From Cryptomeria japonica (Eukaryota; Streptophyta; Pinopsida; Cupressales; Cupressaceae), in contig NC_081412.1 in NCBI RefSeq assembly GCF_030272615.1, forward strand, positions 19,135,932 through 19,199,931: 64,000 nt of DNA, read 5' to 3'. Positions within the stretch are counted from its first letter, which is position 1. Each line of letters starts with the position of its first letter. The notes under the pieces are model-generated. The model made no database searches. It was not told the DNA's origin and saw only the letters and a list, made by a program, of their open reading frames with translations. Of this stretch, positions 9,723 through 21,694 are shown piece by piece. A program made the position numbers and the translations under genes.

Positions 9723-12700
9723 ATGAGTTTTACAACAATAAGCCCTACTTACACTATTCCCGTTAGACGAAGCCTTAGAATTAAGTCTTTCCAAGGTTTA
9801 ATTACCGAGGAGATGGAACCTAATTTGAATAGCCTTTTTAAGGAGGACACGGGTAATTCCTCTAATCCTCCTAATGATGAAGAAGCTCTCCATGAGGTTT
9901 CTGAAGAACAACTTTCGAAATTGGATAACCAATTTGATGATTTTCAGCAATGGATGTCTCATGAGTATCCTGATAGTCAAGCTCTTTCCTTAATTGAGGG
10001 TCTAAAACGTATGGTTCAAAGTGATAAGAATGGAATTGCTATCTTGCGTGGTATTGCACACATTGTGGATTTGAATGTGATGCCTATGAAGAGTTGTGCC
10101 GAAACTTTAGGTTATACACAACCTCCCACCCAAGTCAATCATTCTATTCCTTTGACAACTTCTATTGCTAGCATACCTACCTTTACATCAAACATAATGA
10201 CTACTTCTATACAAAACATTCCGCCTATGATCACCAGTCATGGGGGCAATCTTTCCTCTTCAATTAACCCTCTTTCTTCATTCAATCCGACTTCTTCATT
10301 CATTCCTTCAATAAGTGTTCCTATTATATCTCCACAAATGAACATGATGCAAGGGGGCAATTCATTTAACCATTCCATTCCTCCTTGTAGTGCTCCTCTT
10401 TTCCAATCATCTCCTATGACTAACTATCATAGTGTCCCGCCACCTTACTCTCAATCAATACCTTCTTTCAATAACATAATACCTCCATCTCAATCTAACA
10501 CGTCTAATATGAATTCTTCGACTGAAGCGACCATTAACAATCTTGCACAAACTGTCTTTTCTTTACAGCAACAAATTGCCTCTATGAATCAATCTAAGTT
10601 TAGTGTGCCCACATTTGATGTTGCGAGCCCACTTTCTCTTGACATTGTTCAAGCTATTCCCCCTAAGCATGTTGAACTCCCACAATTGGAGCTTTATAAT
10701 GGTAAAGGTGATCCTCTAACCCATGTTAAGACTTTTCAAACAATATGTACCGATTTTTCTTATGACCAAAGGTTGCTTGCAAAACTGTTTACTAGGACAT
10801 TAAGAGATAAAGCCCTACAATGGTATTGCTCGTTGCCTTCTTATTCTATTACTTTTTTCGAACAACTTGCAAATGCTTTTATTCAACAATTTCAAAACAA
10901 TATAAGTCCTAAAGTTACTTTGATTGATTTAATGCATTGTAAACAAGGTGTTAAAGAAAAAGTGACTGATTTCATTGGTAGATATAAGCATTTGTATGCT
11001 CAAATCTCTTTTCCAGTACCTGACAATGATATTCAAAGAATCTTTATTTCTAATTTACAAAAAGATATTAGAGAAAAACTTCTATTTTTTGAGTTTACTT
11101 CTTTCCAACAGTTGTGTGCAACTCTTCACAATTATCAACTGACTGTGAGTCAAATGGAACAAGCAAATCCTATGGCTACGAGTGATAAGGGTGATAGTAG
11201 TCAACAACCATTTGGAAAGTTTAAACCGAACAGAGAGTCAGTTAAGTTCAATGAAAACATCATCAACAACAATGTGAATGCAGCATCAGGTGTGCCTCCT
11301 ATTTCTAAGTTTTTCAAGAAAGAAAGAAAGTTTACTCCTTTGAATGAATCATTGCATAGTATTATGAATAAGTTATTGGAACAAAATGTGCTTACTCTCC
11401 CTCCTATAAGACAAATCGATCCTGCAAAGATTAATTCACCCTATTTTGATAACAAATCTTTTTGTCAATTTCATCGTCAACCTGGGCATGATACTGAAAA
11501 ATGTTTTGCTTTAAAGGGTAAAATTCAAGATTTGATTGATAATAATACTATCTCTGTTTCAGGAGTGAATGATAAAGGCAACACATGTGTAGCTCTTCCT
11601 AACCAAAATCCTAAGATTTTTTCTGATCCATTACCTTCTCATACCTCTAATGTGATTGAGACTAATGATTCCTCTTTCTCATCTGATGGTCTTGTGTCTA
11701 TGACTCCGAATGTGATTAACTTTGTAGAGCAGCAAGAAAACCCTAAAGAACCTTCCATCACATTTGATTCTAGTGAAACTATCAGGGCACCTGATGGTCC
11801 TTTATATATAGTTGCAAAAGTCAAGAATACACCTTGCCGTGGAGTGCTTATTGATCCTTCTTGCATGATTAATGTTATTACTGAAGAATTTATTTTTACT
11901 TTGAAATTGAATCAAGTGATCTACGATGAAACAAATGTGGTTTTGAAATTATTTGATGCATTTTCTTCTCCCGCAATTGGTTCTATTACATTACCTATTG
12001 AAGTTCATAACAAATCCCTTGATGTGAACTTTGCTATTATTCCATCGTCCGAACAATTTCGTGTGAAGCTAGGCTATCCTTGGCTATCTTCCATGAAAGC
12101 TATTGCTTCTCCTATTCATAAGTGTTTGAAATTTCCCCATAATGGTGAAGTTGTTACTATCAATCATAGTCTCTTTAAGCCAACTGAAAGAACTTCTAGC
12201 GTTCCTATTGATTATTTTTGGCCTAAACAATTCCAATCCCTTCCACCACAAAGTGATCATCTTTTCAAATCTTATCAAAAGTGGAAAACAGATATGGTCC
12301 TATCTCTAAGTGAACCTAGAACACCCAAACTTGATATTCCTATCGTTCTTGAGAAGGAAGTTCTTCCTTTGAAAGATAAAACTAATGTCTTTCTTCAAGA
12401 AGATTCCCAACCCATTCCTATGGATGTGACTATGTCTATGTCTGATAAACTTTCTAAAAGTAGATCTATACCTCCTCTTCATGATGGACTTGGTCTCCTT
12501 CCTAAACCAAATATTCCCCCTTTATATGGAGCAGTTCCTCCTCCTTCCTTTTATAGAGAGAAGAGACCTTCCTCTTCTCCTATAAGGATGAGAACATTCC
12601 TCCTCCTCAATCTCCTCAACTTCGTACTAAGACTAGACGAAATCGTTCTGCGCGTGAACGTCGACGAAAGCATCGTCTTAGAGCTCAGGCAGCTAATTCT

Positions 12701-13087
12701 CAAACTTTGCAATCCCCGAAAATACCTTCAGCTAGTATTATTCCATTTTCTCCTCAGCCGAAAATTGAGCCAAAATCTCCTAAACATAAGATGTATGATG
12801 GTCTTGATCCTGTGCGAGTTAAAGATCCTATTTTTATAAATCTTGATGATGATATAGATGAAAATGTTATTCATGATGAAAATGTTACTCCTCTTGCTTC
12901 TGATAGTGAATATGAATTTGTTGATATTGATAACCATTTATCTAACGAATTTTCTAAAGCACTTATCCTAGCTCTTAGACAAGAACAACGTGGTTTGGAA
13001 CATGAACATAGCCCTTGTTTGGATCTTGTGATAGCTCCATCTGCTGTGTTGAATGTTCCTCCTCTAGCGTGTTTCCTGCCTTCTTGA
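9723..13087 (+). pseudogene. gag: G1 gag polyprotein with protease-like tail, frameshifted
   Basis: From ATG at 9723 the frame runs through a proline/serine-rich N-terminal third (about residues 120-290) and a retrotransposon gag capsid-like domain (about residues 330-470: FTRTLRDKALQWYC, then NAFIQQF and TDFIGRYKHLY). A zinc-knuckle variant CQFHRQPGHDTEKC (C-x2-H-x4-H-x4-C) follows near residue 585. An aspartic-protease-like fold comes next (GPLYIVAKVK, then GVLIDPSCMINVI with the candidate catalytic Asp at residue 711). The canonical D-[ST]-G is replaced by D-P-S. After 12583 a 40-bp deletion relative to G2 shifts the frame; the original frame resumes at about 12707 and ends at 13087 (CFLPS). 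The undamaged length would be about 1,135-1,140 residues. There is no RT or integrase downstream. Start chosen because the G2 copy has ATG at the same place. Confidence 0.85.
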
Positions 13088-13876
13088 AATATTGATCAGC
13101 AAGATCGGGGGGTAGATGACGTGCTAGACTAGTTTCATTAGCATAGCAGATTCTCTCCTCCTCTCTTTTGTTACTTCTTCTATGTGTTATTCTCATTCTT
13201 CTATTTGTTGTCCTTAGTGTTGTCTACTTGAGGACGATGCAAAGTATTGAGATCTCTTTTGGTCTCTCTCATGTTGACTCAAAAGACACATGTGTTCCCT
13301 TCTTCTAGGTGACCTTCCTTGATTGGGGAATGAAGAACAATTATGCATACATACATATGATATACATGAATTATCATTCAGCATATTGACCCCGAGGAAA
13401 GCGAAGTCACCTCGTGCTTTGTGTTTTGTGTCTATTATCCTTGGGTTTATCTCACACTTGGGGGATAAATCTTTGTGATAACATGCTCCTTTCCCTTCTC
13501 ATTTCTTATGTGTATCACTACCTTAAAGCAATCACCCCCGTTGAGGCGTGTGCGATCGCTTTAACATAGGGGGGCATTCACCCCGTCTATCCCTTCAGGA
13601 TACTTGAAAATTTCTTGGTGAACTTAGCTTTGCCTTGAAAAATTTTGGTATTTCTCTTGCATGACTCATAGTGAGGGAACCTTACTACTGACAGTCATGG
13701 TTCTCCCTTGTGATCTTCCCTTTTACTTTGTTAATCGAAGTGGTAAGATCCTTAGTCCAGTGGGGGCTTGGTGTGTCTTGCCTCCTTGACATGGTGAAAG
13801 TCTTTCAATGTTGTTTCCTTATACTTTACCAAAAGTATGAGCGTACGCTTATACTCCCGCTAAAGTGGGGGCTAAA
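13088..13876 (+). other. G1 3' untranslated region and polypurine tract
   Basis: About 790 bp without a frame. It ends with the purine tract AAAGTGGGGG (13863-13872) and CTAAA before the 3' LTR. It aligns with 27521-28297 of G2. Confidence 0.75.
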
Positions 13877-15091
13877 TGTAGCGTCCTAAAATTGCGACAC
13901 TTGCAATTTCGACTGCATTTGGGTCTTCACGATGGCGATGCAACACTGAACCTGAATGGAGACCCCAAAACTTGTTCATGACATCAAAAACTGCATTTTT
14001 TAGCACCCTGGCCTGATCCCTCCTTGCACCCTGCTGTCCCGAGAGGTGGGACCATGGCGCCCAGCGGCCTGGTCCCTGGCCCTATTTTGGGCCCGGTCTC
14101 TTATGGGGCTTCAGGTCTTTAAGTTTGCAAATTGGAAAATAATCTTTCTAGGTCGGCCCAAGGTCGGAAAAATCAGTCTATCAACCCTAATTGGCAAGTA
14201 TATAAACTACATCTCCTCTCCCATTTTGGTAGAGATGGAAAAAGGAAGGACATATGTGTACAAGACACGGAAGCGATATTCAAACATTCAAGCATTCAAG
14301 TATTCAAGCATTCCTTCAAGCAATTGATCATTCTAAGTCTCCATTCAAGGCTAAGTGTTGCATTCAAGACAAGGATTCAACCATTGAAGAGGAGATCACT
14401 TACAACATACAACATACAACAACATTTACACCTTCGCATGTAAGAATACAAACATTCTTACAACAAGGTATCAGTACTTGTTTACGTTACAAACATTTAC
14501 ATTTACAGCATTCTCATTTCTTGGTTAATTCCAAAACCGGGGTTTGACCTAAGGGCAAACCCCTAATCCCTAACCCCCCAATCATCCTCTCTTTTCTATG
14601 TGTAGGTTGCAGGTACACGACTGTAATTGAAGATCTGGAATCCTTGTGCAGAGACGAACAGATCCCCCTTCGTTTCGCGGATTTTTCGGAGGACCGTGTG
14701 CACGTCGAGCGCCATCGTCCCGTTAACTTTCACTCAAATTTGCAAGACAACACCGTCTCAACATTTTACTGCTAATTCTAGGTCCGCAGCTTCATCCTAT
14801 ATCCCTATCTCTGTTTATAAGTGAATCTTTCTCACTTTACATGCACTCCTAGTTCAATCCTTCTATCCACATTCTTTACAAAAGAGGGTAGCCTTGCTGT
14901 CTTAACCCTTGAAACTCATTTAGAATCCAATCTTGCATTGTGTGGGATTGGATCTTGTGGGTTTCAACCCCTCTTTTGAATGTAAAGTCTCTCCTAAGTG
15001 AAAACCGTCAACCCTAGTGACCTCCCTTCTCTCTCCTTGGAGTTGGGGAGGGGAGAACAACTAGGGTTCAATCGCGATTTTCCGCTTTACA
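13877..15091 (+). repeat. G1 3' LTR
   Basis: 1215 bp, ends CGCTTTACA, followed by target-site copy ATTTG (15092-15096). Confidence 0.93.
14691..14720 (+). repeat. 30-nt stem-loop module (G1 3' LTR)
   Basis: GGACCGTG ... CATCGTCC with GTGCAC retained. Confidence 0.6.
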
Positions 15092-15096
15092 ATTTG

Positions 15097-16861
15097 AAGC
15101 AAAATACTCGTTGAGACTTAGACAATTGATGTAATTGTCCATTGTGATTATGTTTTATTGGTTGATCAATTGATAATGTTTTTGTTGGAGGTTGGTTGTG
15201 GTGAATCATGGCAGCCCCATTGAGACTAAGGTCATTGTGATAAATGCCTATTGTAGTCTAGGATTTCCATAATCGATTCCTTGTTGAGACCCAAAGATAC
15301 TTGATCAAAGTATTTGTTGATAGTCTAGGTGTGCATGAGTCGATGTACCTGTGCAGATAGAGTAACTTGCTTGGATTATAGGATGACTTAGGATGGGAAA
15401 CACAACCCCTCCTAATAGAGATGGACGGTGATGAACGTGGCTTGATTGGGTTGATGGGAAATGATGCAGGGTATGCATTTATGATGATGACCTAGATGGG
15501 GAGGGTGAGGGGGGAATTCAATGTTAGATAGAAGGTATGGAGGACCTAGGACCCATTCCTATGTAAGAGGAGAAAAATAGAGCATCCATTGTCATTACTA
15601 TGCATGAATGATATGCAACTATATAAAATTATGGATGGATGGAATGCAACAGAATGAAATATGAACAGATGAGATTAATTGACGATCCATAGACTATTTA
15701 CAGTGCTTTATTTTCATCATCAGACAGGGTAGTATCATTCTTGGCCAAGGTAACAAGAACCAAGTTTGAGTATTTCACCTATAAGCCAACATTTATAGAC
15801 AAAGAAAAGTTACCCTCCATTTTGGTTCATGCGGAAATGGTTGAGGTATACGCTGTAGTTAGTAAGCCATAGTGATCCATGACTGTATTTTGTATAGGAT
15901 CACATAGCTTAGTGAACTTCCCATGTAGAAACCTTTAGTACATGCCCCAAAAATTCATTGGAACAACCCATAGACAACAAACAAAGAAAAAGATATCAGG
16001 AACCATCCCGACTATTCTAATCACTTGTGGATATCTTGGAGTAGCATAGGAACCTGATATGAATAAAAATAAAGACATAACAAATCAACCAAGTACTTAG
16101 CAACTTTAAACAAAATTTTCTTGTCAAAGAAAACGTTACCATGTCTTGTTTTGTAAGGAAGGATGCATCCTTGTGAAGATAGTTGTGTGTAAATGTTTTG
16201 ATTGGTTGATTTGATAGGTGATCATCATTTGAGTAGCTCAAAATGTTTGTTTGGTGTCTATTGCGATTTGTATGTACAAAGAATAATATATGTGGCAATG
16301 TTTGTGAGTGATGTTTATGATGTTTTTGTTATGTTTTTGGATTTTTTGAGTGTTTTTGAATGTTTTTATGGTTTTTGTGAATGTTTTTGGGATTTTCCGA
16401 GTTTTTATGAATGTTTTTGTTATGTTTCCAGATGTTTTTGAATGACCAACTGAATGAATCACAAGCAATGGAGAATCCACTCCCATTAGTAGGTTTTAAG
16501 AGCATTTCCCCCATTTAGATGTTGCTCTGAAAGCAGGATGCAAGACACATGAAGTAATAACCCTGATTGCAAATCAATAACAAGCCATGGTTTGAATGAT
16601 GGATGAATGATGCAATGGATGTGATGGATGCAATTCCAACAAGCTTGAAAGACAATGAAGCCATAACCTTTATGAATGACGCCCATTTGCCAGGTTTTCA
16701 CCATCATACTTACCCAAGGCGCCCCACTGGAATGGTTTTCATTGTTTAGATGCATGATTTCTCTTTACTATTTTCTTGATTTTTTGTATTTTCTTCAGGA
16801 CATTTTTTTGAATTTTTTTGGTATTTTCTCATATATGGTGGGGCCTAATGCTCTATACAAC
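15097..16861 (-). other. Element A 3' untranslated region, continued
   Basis: About 1.8 kb between the G1 insertion and the integrase stop of element A. No frame resembling a known protein, including any envelope-like ORF, was recognised. A short-repeat tract lies at 16300-16445. Confidence 0.65.
16300..16445. repeat. ATGTTTTTG-type minisatellite tract
   Basis: Irregular repeats of GTTTTTG and ATGTTTTTGA (at least eight near-copies), read as CAAAAACAT on the coding strand of A. Likely slippage-derived. Confidence 0.6.
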
Positions 16862-17960
16862 TCATCTATGAAACCGTTTGAGGTGCTTGTTGTTGATAGG
16901 ATCTGCTAGTGGTTAACCTTCTGATGTTGCCAACTGATATGCCCTAGATCTGAAGATAGTAGTGATGATATACAAACCCAACCAATTTGATTCAAAATCC
17001 CCTTGATGTTCTCTGTTTGGTTGGTTATCAGGATTCTCTCCAAGAACAAGATCTCCTACCTCAAATGTATGAGATTTAACCCGATGATTGTAGCTCCTCC
17101 TCATACACTGCTGATAGGCCTTGAGGTGGTTATATGCAGCTTGTCGTCGTTCATCAAGTAGTTCCAGGTCTTGAAGATGGGAGACCTAGTATGCTTCATC
17201 ATCTATTAGATTGTGCAAGGAAACCCATAGAGATGGTATCTCGACTGTAATAGGCAGGATGGCTTCTGCTCCATAAACCAATGAGTAGGGAGTTGCACCT
17301 GTAGGGGTTCGAATGCTAGTTTGATACGCCCATAGTGCTGGATTTAATCGAATGTGCCAATCACTGCCAGCATCATTAACTATCTTTTTAAGGATCCTTA
17401 ATATGTTCTTGTTTTATGCTTCAGCTTGACCATTGCCTTGTTGGTAATATGGGGTGGAAAAGTGATGTTGGATATGAAACTTTTCACAGAGCTCATGGAC
17501 ATCTTGATTTTTTAAGGGGAGTCTATTATCTGTGATGATGGACATGGGTACACCATACTGACATATGATGTAATTAAGGATAAATGAGGCAATTTTCTTA
17601 TCGGTGACTTGGGTAAGTGGATCGGCTTTGATCCATTTTGTGAAGTATTCAGTGGGGGTAATGATAAATTTGTGACCGTTGGATGAAGATGGATGGATTT
17701 TAGCCACAAGATCGAGTCCCCATTGACAAAAGGGCCATGGTGTTGTGATTGGTTGCAATTCATGTGCTGGTGCATGTATCAGGTCTCCTTGAACATGTCA
17801 CTTCTTGCATTTTCTGACAAAATAGTAGGAGTCTTTTTCCATGGTGGGCCAATAGTATCCAGCATGCATGATTTTCTTTGCTAGCGAAGGACCACTTGAG
17901 TGAGCCCCACAAATTCCTTCGTGTACCTCTTCCAAAGCTTTTTTTATCTCATCTTGTTCC
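16862..17960 (-). pseudogene. int: Element A integrase (Ty3/gypsy type)
   Basis: Minus-strand frame. The N-terminal zinc-binding part (HEGICGAH, then YYFVRKCKK, with the last Cys codon turned to a stop) lies at about 17790-17950. The catalytic core follows: WGLDLVAKI (first Asp), IITDNRLP (second Asp), then YYQQGNGQAEA (Glu), between 17758 and 17414. The C-terminal part (SYNHRVKSHTFEVGDLVL, then PLADPINNKHLKRFHR) ends at a stop at 16862-16864. Several in-frame stops (for example near 17400 and 16914) make it non-functional. Integrase downstream of RT fits Ty3/gypsy. It would insert element cDNA into the nuclear genome; role known from the family, not shown here. Confidence 0.85.
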
Positions 17961-18377
17961 AAAAATCGAAGGAGAGTACCATCAATACTTTTTTGGTATA
18001 GGGTTTTAGCAATGATGGTGTATCGAGCGGTTTGGTAGATAAAGGTCTTTCATTCATTATTTGATTGGTTCGAAGGGAGTGTGTGATCATGGAGGTAAGT
18101 GAAGAACTCACCATACCATGGGGAGTCAAAATTGGTAAGGCGACATATTATTTCTGTTTCAAGGATATCATAAGCAGGGATCCAAAGTTGTTCTACCAAG
18201 AACTCGTAGCGTGTTGAATTTTATGGAATATCTAGGAGAGATGCAATTATAGCCGTTGCGTCGGCAACTCGATGCTTGCTGGCACTTTTTATCCCATTTA
18301 AAGTGGATATTCCTGTGTAATAGATGCGTGAAGGGATGACACTTATCATCCAATTGTGCAATGAATCTCTGAATTCA
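17961..18377 (-). pseudogene. Element A RT thumb and RNase H-region remnant
   Basis: After the RT ends at LRTLQGRL, stops follow, then FIAQLDDKCHPFTHLL and HFKWDKKCQQA, the usual connection segment. The text then jumps to a late segment (LLDIP, then YEFLVEQLWIPAYD). The RNase H catalytic core expected between them is not seen, so an internal deletion removed most of it. Frames are shifted repeatedly. Confidence 0.65.
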
Positions 18378-18880
18378 CTATAGCCGCCCTTGTAGTGTCC
18401 TTAACTGACTGATGTTATTTGGAGGTGACATATCCATGATTGCTTTGACTTTCACTAGATCTACTTCAATGCCTTTGCTTGAGACAATGTATCCTAGGAG
18501 CTTCCTGGAGGTTACTCCAAAGACACATTTCTTTGGATTCAGATGAACATGATATTGCTCTAATCTGTCAAAGATTTGACCCAGTATTGCCAGATGACCC
18601 TCTCTTGTTAATGATTTAGCTAGAAAATCATCGACATAATCTTCCATTATGTTATGCATCATATCATGAAAAATGGTAATCATAGCTCTTTGATAGGTTT
18701 CCCCTACATTCTTCAGACCAAATGGCATTAAATTCCAACAGTATGTTCCCCATGAGCATGTGAAAGTAGTTTTGTGTTGATCCTCGAGAGAAATCTTGAT
18801 CTGGTTGTACCCTGAAAAGTCATCCATAAGAGAAAGCATTGCATGACCTGTTGTTAAATAGACAATCATGTTGATGTTTG
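18378..18880 (-). pseudogene. Element A reverse transcriptase, C-terminal part
   Basis: Uninterrupted frame from the B insertion point to 18378. It contains LSLMDDFSGYNQIKI, TCSWGTYCWNLMPFGLKNV and the catalytic box EDYVDDF (YVDD at 18627-18638), then LNPKKCVFGV and LLGYIVSSKGIEV. This is Ty3/gypsy RT. Element B entered the RT between PLPN and INMIV; the N-terminal part is at 34347-34660. Confidence 0.88.
18876..18880. repeat. Target-site duplication of element B (left)
   Basis: GTTTG, identical to 34342-34346. The two copies restore the A RT reading across the insertion. Confidence 0.9.
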
Positions 18881-20393
18881 TGATAGTTCTGATACTAAAT
18901 GTTTAGTACAAATACCAAGCTAACGAGATGAGAGGTGGGGGGGGTGAATCATACAAACTTAATCCTCATAAAATCAACAGATTCAACCTCGGCAACCTTA
19001 TCAGAAAAATTGTAAAGCATGCAAACTCATAAATAGATAAGATCACAAAACATATAACACTAGATTTAACGTGGAAACCCAAATAGGGAAAAACCACTAT
19101 GGAATTTTGGACCCACTAAGAAATATACTCTTCTAGAGTATGCTCGGTTAAAAGCAAATACTATTAAAAATTACAAACACATTGCTAGATGTGACCCGGT
19201 TAAGGGATTTCCCTCAGATCTATTAGGATCTTCACCTTGTTAGAAGTGACCTTGTTAAAGGATTTCAAACACTCAATAAGAATGTCACCTTACTAGAGGG
19301 TTTTACAAATAAGACTGTTAAGTCCACTCGGTTAAGATATTTTATGTCACTTTATAAAATAACAGTAATAAAAATATATCTGCAACTTCACATCTAAAAA
19401 TTCCAAAGTAGATTCTTATTTGCTCAATCCAATCTAGTCATAGGACTTATCTTGTCCCTCTGTTGGGCTCTATACTCTATTATCAAAATAGGTCTTCAAG
19501 ATTCAGTGCTCAGTAATCACTATGTAGCATCCCTGTGCTTACACTTTCCCGCATACATTGTTTATCAACAGTTCCTTATTTATAAACAATTTGCCAACCG
19601 CTTAATCTCCCTGATCACATTTCCCATAATCAATCATAGCCATCAGATCTTCAATCTTGACCAGGTTCAATGTATCCTTTGATCTGAAAAATGTTTTACC
19701 TCGCCTTGGAACTTGCATACATTTCTTAGAACTTGTGCTAAGGTATTGCAGTTCAATCTGAGCTGTAGATCTTCCTGCCAATCTTCCATTGCCATAGATT
19801 CTTAACAAACTTCATGCACAACTTACCAATCATTTAATCAACTCCAGCTCATCGGCTTCCTTCTTTAAATAATGCTTTTATTCATTCAATGCATTCTATT
19901 ATTACTCAGTTGCAACTCGGTAAATACTAAACTTCACTCGGTAGACATTCTGCCTTCATTAACCGATAGCGATAACCTTAGGGTTTACCGACTAGGTTCC
20001 TTAGGGTTTACCGACTAGGTTATTTGCTTGGTAACATAGTATAGTATTAACCTTACAAACAATAGCATATGTAGGATATCAAAACAATCTAAACATCATG
20101 ATCTTATCATTGTCTAACTCGGTAATAGTGGCCCATTGAATAACTTATTCCTCCCCTTATTCATCACATTCTTTCTGTGTCTTTTACCGACATCTTAACT
20201 CTTTTCAAAACATACTTCTTAAGATATGGCAACATCATACTAAATTAGAAAATCAATTTCTTGACATCAATGACAAAATAATAATATTAAGACAGTAAAC
20301 ATCCTTAATCAGTTATATCCATAGTCATCAACAACCTTTTCAATATCCTTATTGAAATGCCAACAATCTCTCATTGTAATTGGAATGCCAACA
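18881..20393 (-). repeat. Element B 3' LTR
   Basis: About 1513 bp, paired with 32806-34341. Starts TGATAGTTCTGATAC on the plus strand and ends GGAATGCCAACA. Confidence 0.9.
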
Positions 20394-20752
20394 ATCTCCC
20401 CCTTTGGCATTGATGGCAAAACCAATTGATTTGACCTAAATGATTCGGATTGCTATGAAATTCTGAAATGCTCTCCCCCTATCATTAGTCTTCTCCCCCA
20501 TACATTAGTCTTCTCCCCTTTGACAACAATACCAAAAATGAAAAGAACTAAAACATAATTTCTTCCAATGAGAAGTGAATTCCTTGCTGTTATGTATCTA
20601 CTCAGTCTCGGTCAGAGCATTTTGTCTTCTATTCTTGTTCCCTGATATTGTTTCCTGCACACCTTTAGAAAACCTCCTAAAGTGTGTAAATCAGTATCAA
20701 CTCCTAAAAGATATCTGTAGAGTCATCGAATTGATGCTTTCACCGAACTTGG
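20394..20752 (-). other. Element B polypurine tract and 3' untranslated region
   Basis: Minus strand reads CCAAAGGGGGAGAT (20394-20407) immediately before the 3' LTR, a canonical polypurine tract. The rest has no frame. Confidence 0.75.
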
Positions 20753-21689
20753 TCAGTGAATGGAAGATAGGGATAGGACCCCTAACTGACTTGTGAGATA
20801 CTCAAAAGTGTCCCTTGGCAGTGGTTTGGTGAAGATATTTGCTATTTGTTCCTTTGTGCTAACATACTCCAATACCACTTTCTTCTCTTGAATTTCTTCT
20901 CTAAGATAATGATATTTGATAGAGATGTGCTTTGTCTTAGAGTGCATAACAGGATTCTTTGAAATGTTTATGGCACTAGTATTATCACAGAATATAGTTA
21001 CTAGCTTGGTAACTTTCTCATTTATGCCTTCCAACAGTTGTTTGATCCATGCTATATTAGTGCAATTCAATGCTGCAGCAACATATTCAGCTTCTGTTGT
21101 TGACTGTGAAACACATCCTTGTTTCTTGCTAAGCCAACTCGATAGTCTTTCTCCTAAAAAGAAAGCTCCTCCACTTGTGCTTTTCCTGTCATCAATGTTG
21201 TCTGCCCAATCAGCATCAGTATAAACTTTTAAATCAAAGACATTTCCTTTCCGATATACTAAGCCATAATCTTCAGTGCCTTTCAGGTATCTGAAAATTC
21301 TCTTGATTGTTGTCATGTGTGTTTCCTTGGGATCTGCAGAGAATCTTGCAACTATACCTACTACATGTGCTATATTTGGCCTGCACTGAACAACATATTC
21401 CAACTTTCCAATCATAGATCGGTAAAGTGTCTCATCAATAGATGTAGATTCATCATTCTTTGATAGTTTACAGTTGGTAGTCATAGGAGTACTTATTGGT
21501 TTTGAATCCTTCATTCCAAATTTCTTCAAGATTTCCTTTATGTACTTGGATTGGGTAATGAAAATCCCATCTTTCATTTGCAGTATCTGTAAACCTATAA
21601 AATAATTTATCTCACCGATTAATGACATCTCAAATTCTTTGCTCATTTCATTTCCAAAATTCTTGCATAGAGAGTCATTTCCACAAAAT
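20753..21689 (-). pseudogene. Element B reverse transcriptase C-terminus and RNase H
   Basis: A long uninterrupted minus-strand frame of about 300 residues continues the RT after the G2 insertion: IFCGNDS, FEMSLIGEINYFIGLQI, then KYIKEILKKFGM, RSMIGKLEYVVQCRPNIA and FRYLKGTEDYGL. The RNase H domain follows: YTDADWADNIDDRKSTSG (first catalytic Asp), STTEAEYVAA (Glu), FCDNTSAINISKNPVMHS (Asp) and KHISIKYHYLRE, ending at FTKPLPRDTFEYL and a stop at 20753. This is a typical Ty1/copia pol end and the best-preserved coding stretch of B. The upstream RT half is at 29499-30115. Confidence 0.9.
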
Positions 21690-21694
21690 ATAAT
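21690..21694. repeat. Target-site duplication of G2 (left)
   Basis: ATAAT, repeated at 29494-29498. Removing G2 restores the B RT frame VDDII-IFCG. Confidence 0.9.

Larger units (their letters stand above)
7296..15091 (+). mobile_element. G1: gag-only gypsy-type LTR element (TR-GAG-like)
   Basis: Two LTRs of 1215 bp each (7296-8510, 13877-15091), starting TGTAGCGTCC and ending CGCTTTACA, are flanked by ATTTG at 7291-7295 and 15092-15096. A primer-binding-like TGGTGAACCCGATGTGAAC follows the 5' LTR, and a purine tract AAAGTGGGGG (13863-13872) precedes the 3' LTR. The only long frame is gag with a protease-like tail. No RT, RNase H or integrase motif is present in the 5.4-kb interior, which places it in the non-autonomous class described as TR-GAG. 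It sits in the 3' untranslated part of element A. The 5' and 3' LTRs differ at about 3% of the first 300 bp, by eye. Confidence 0.93.

Noticed and set aside
9723-13087. Endogenous pararetrovirus coat/polyprotein
   Set aside because: True LTRs, target-site duplications, a purine tract and a gypsy-type gag are present, and no viral movement-protein or RT domain is seen.
15097-16861. Envelope-like ORF downstream of the element A integrase
   Set aside because: The stretch is long enough, but no extended frame, signal peptide or membrane segment is visible in either strand.
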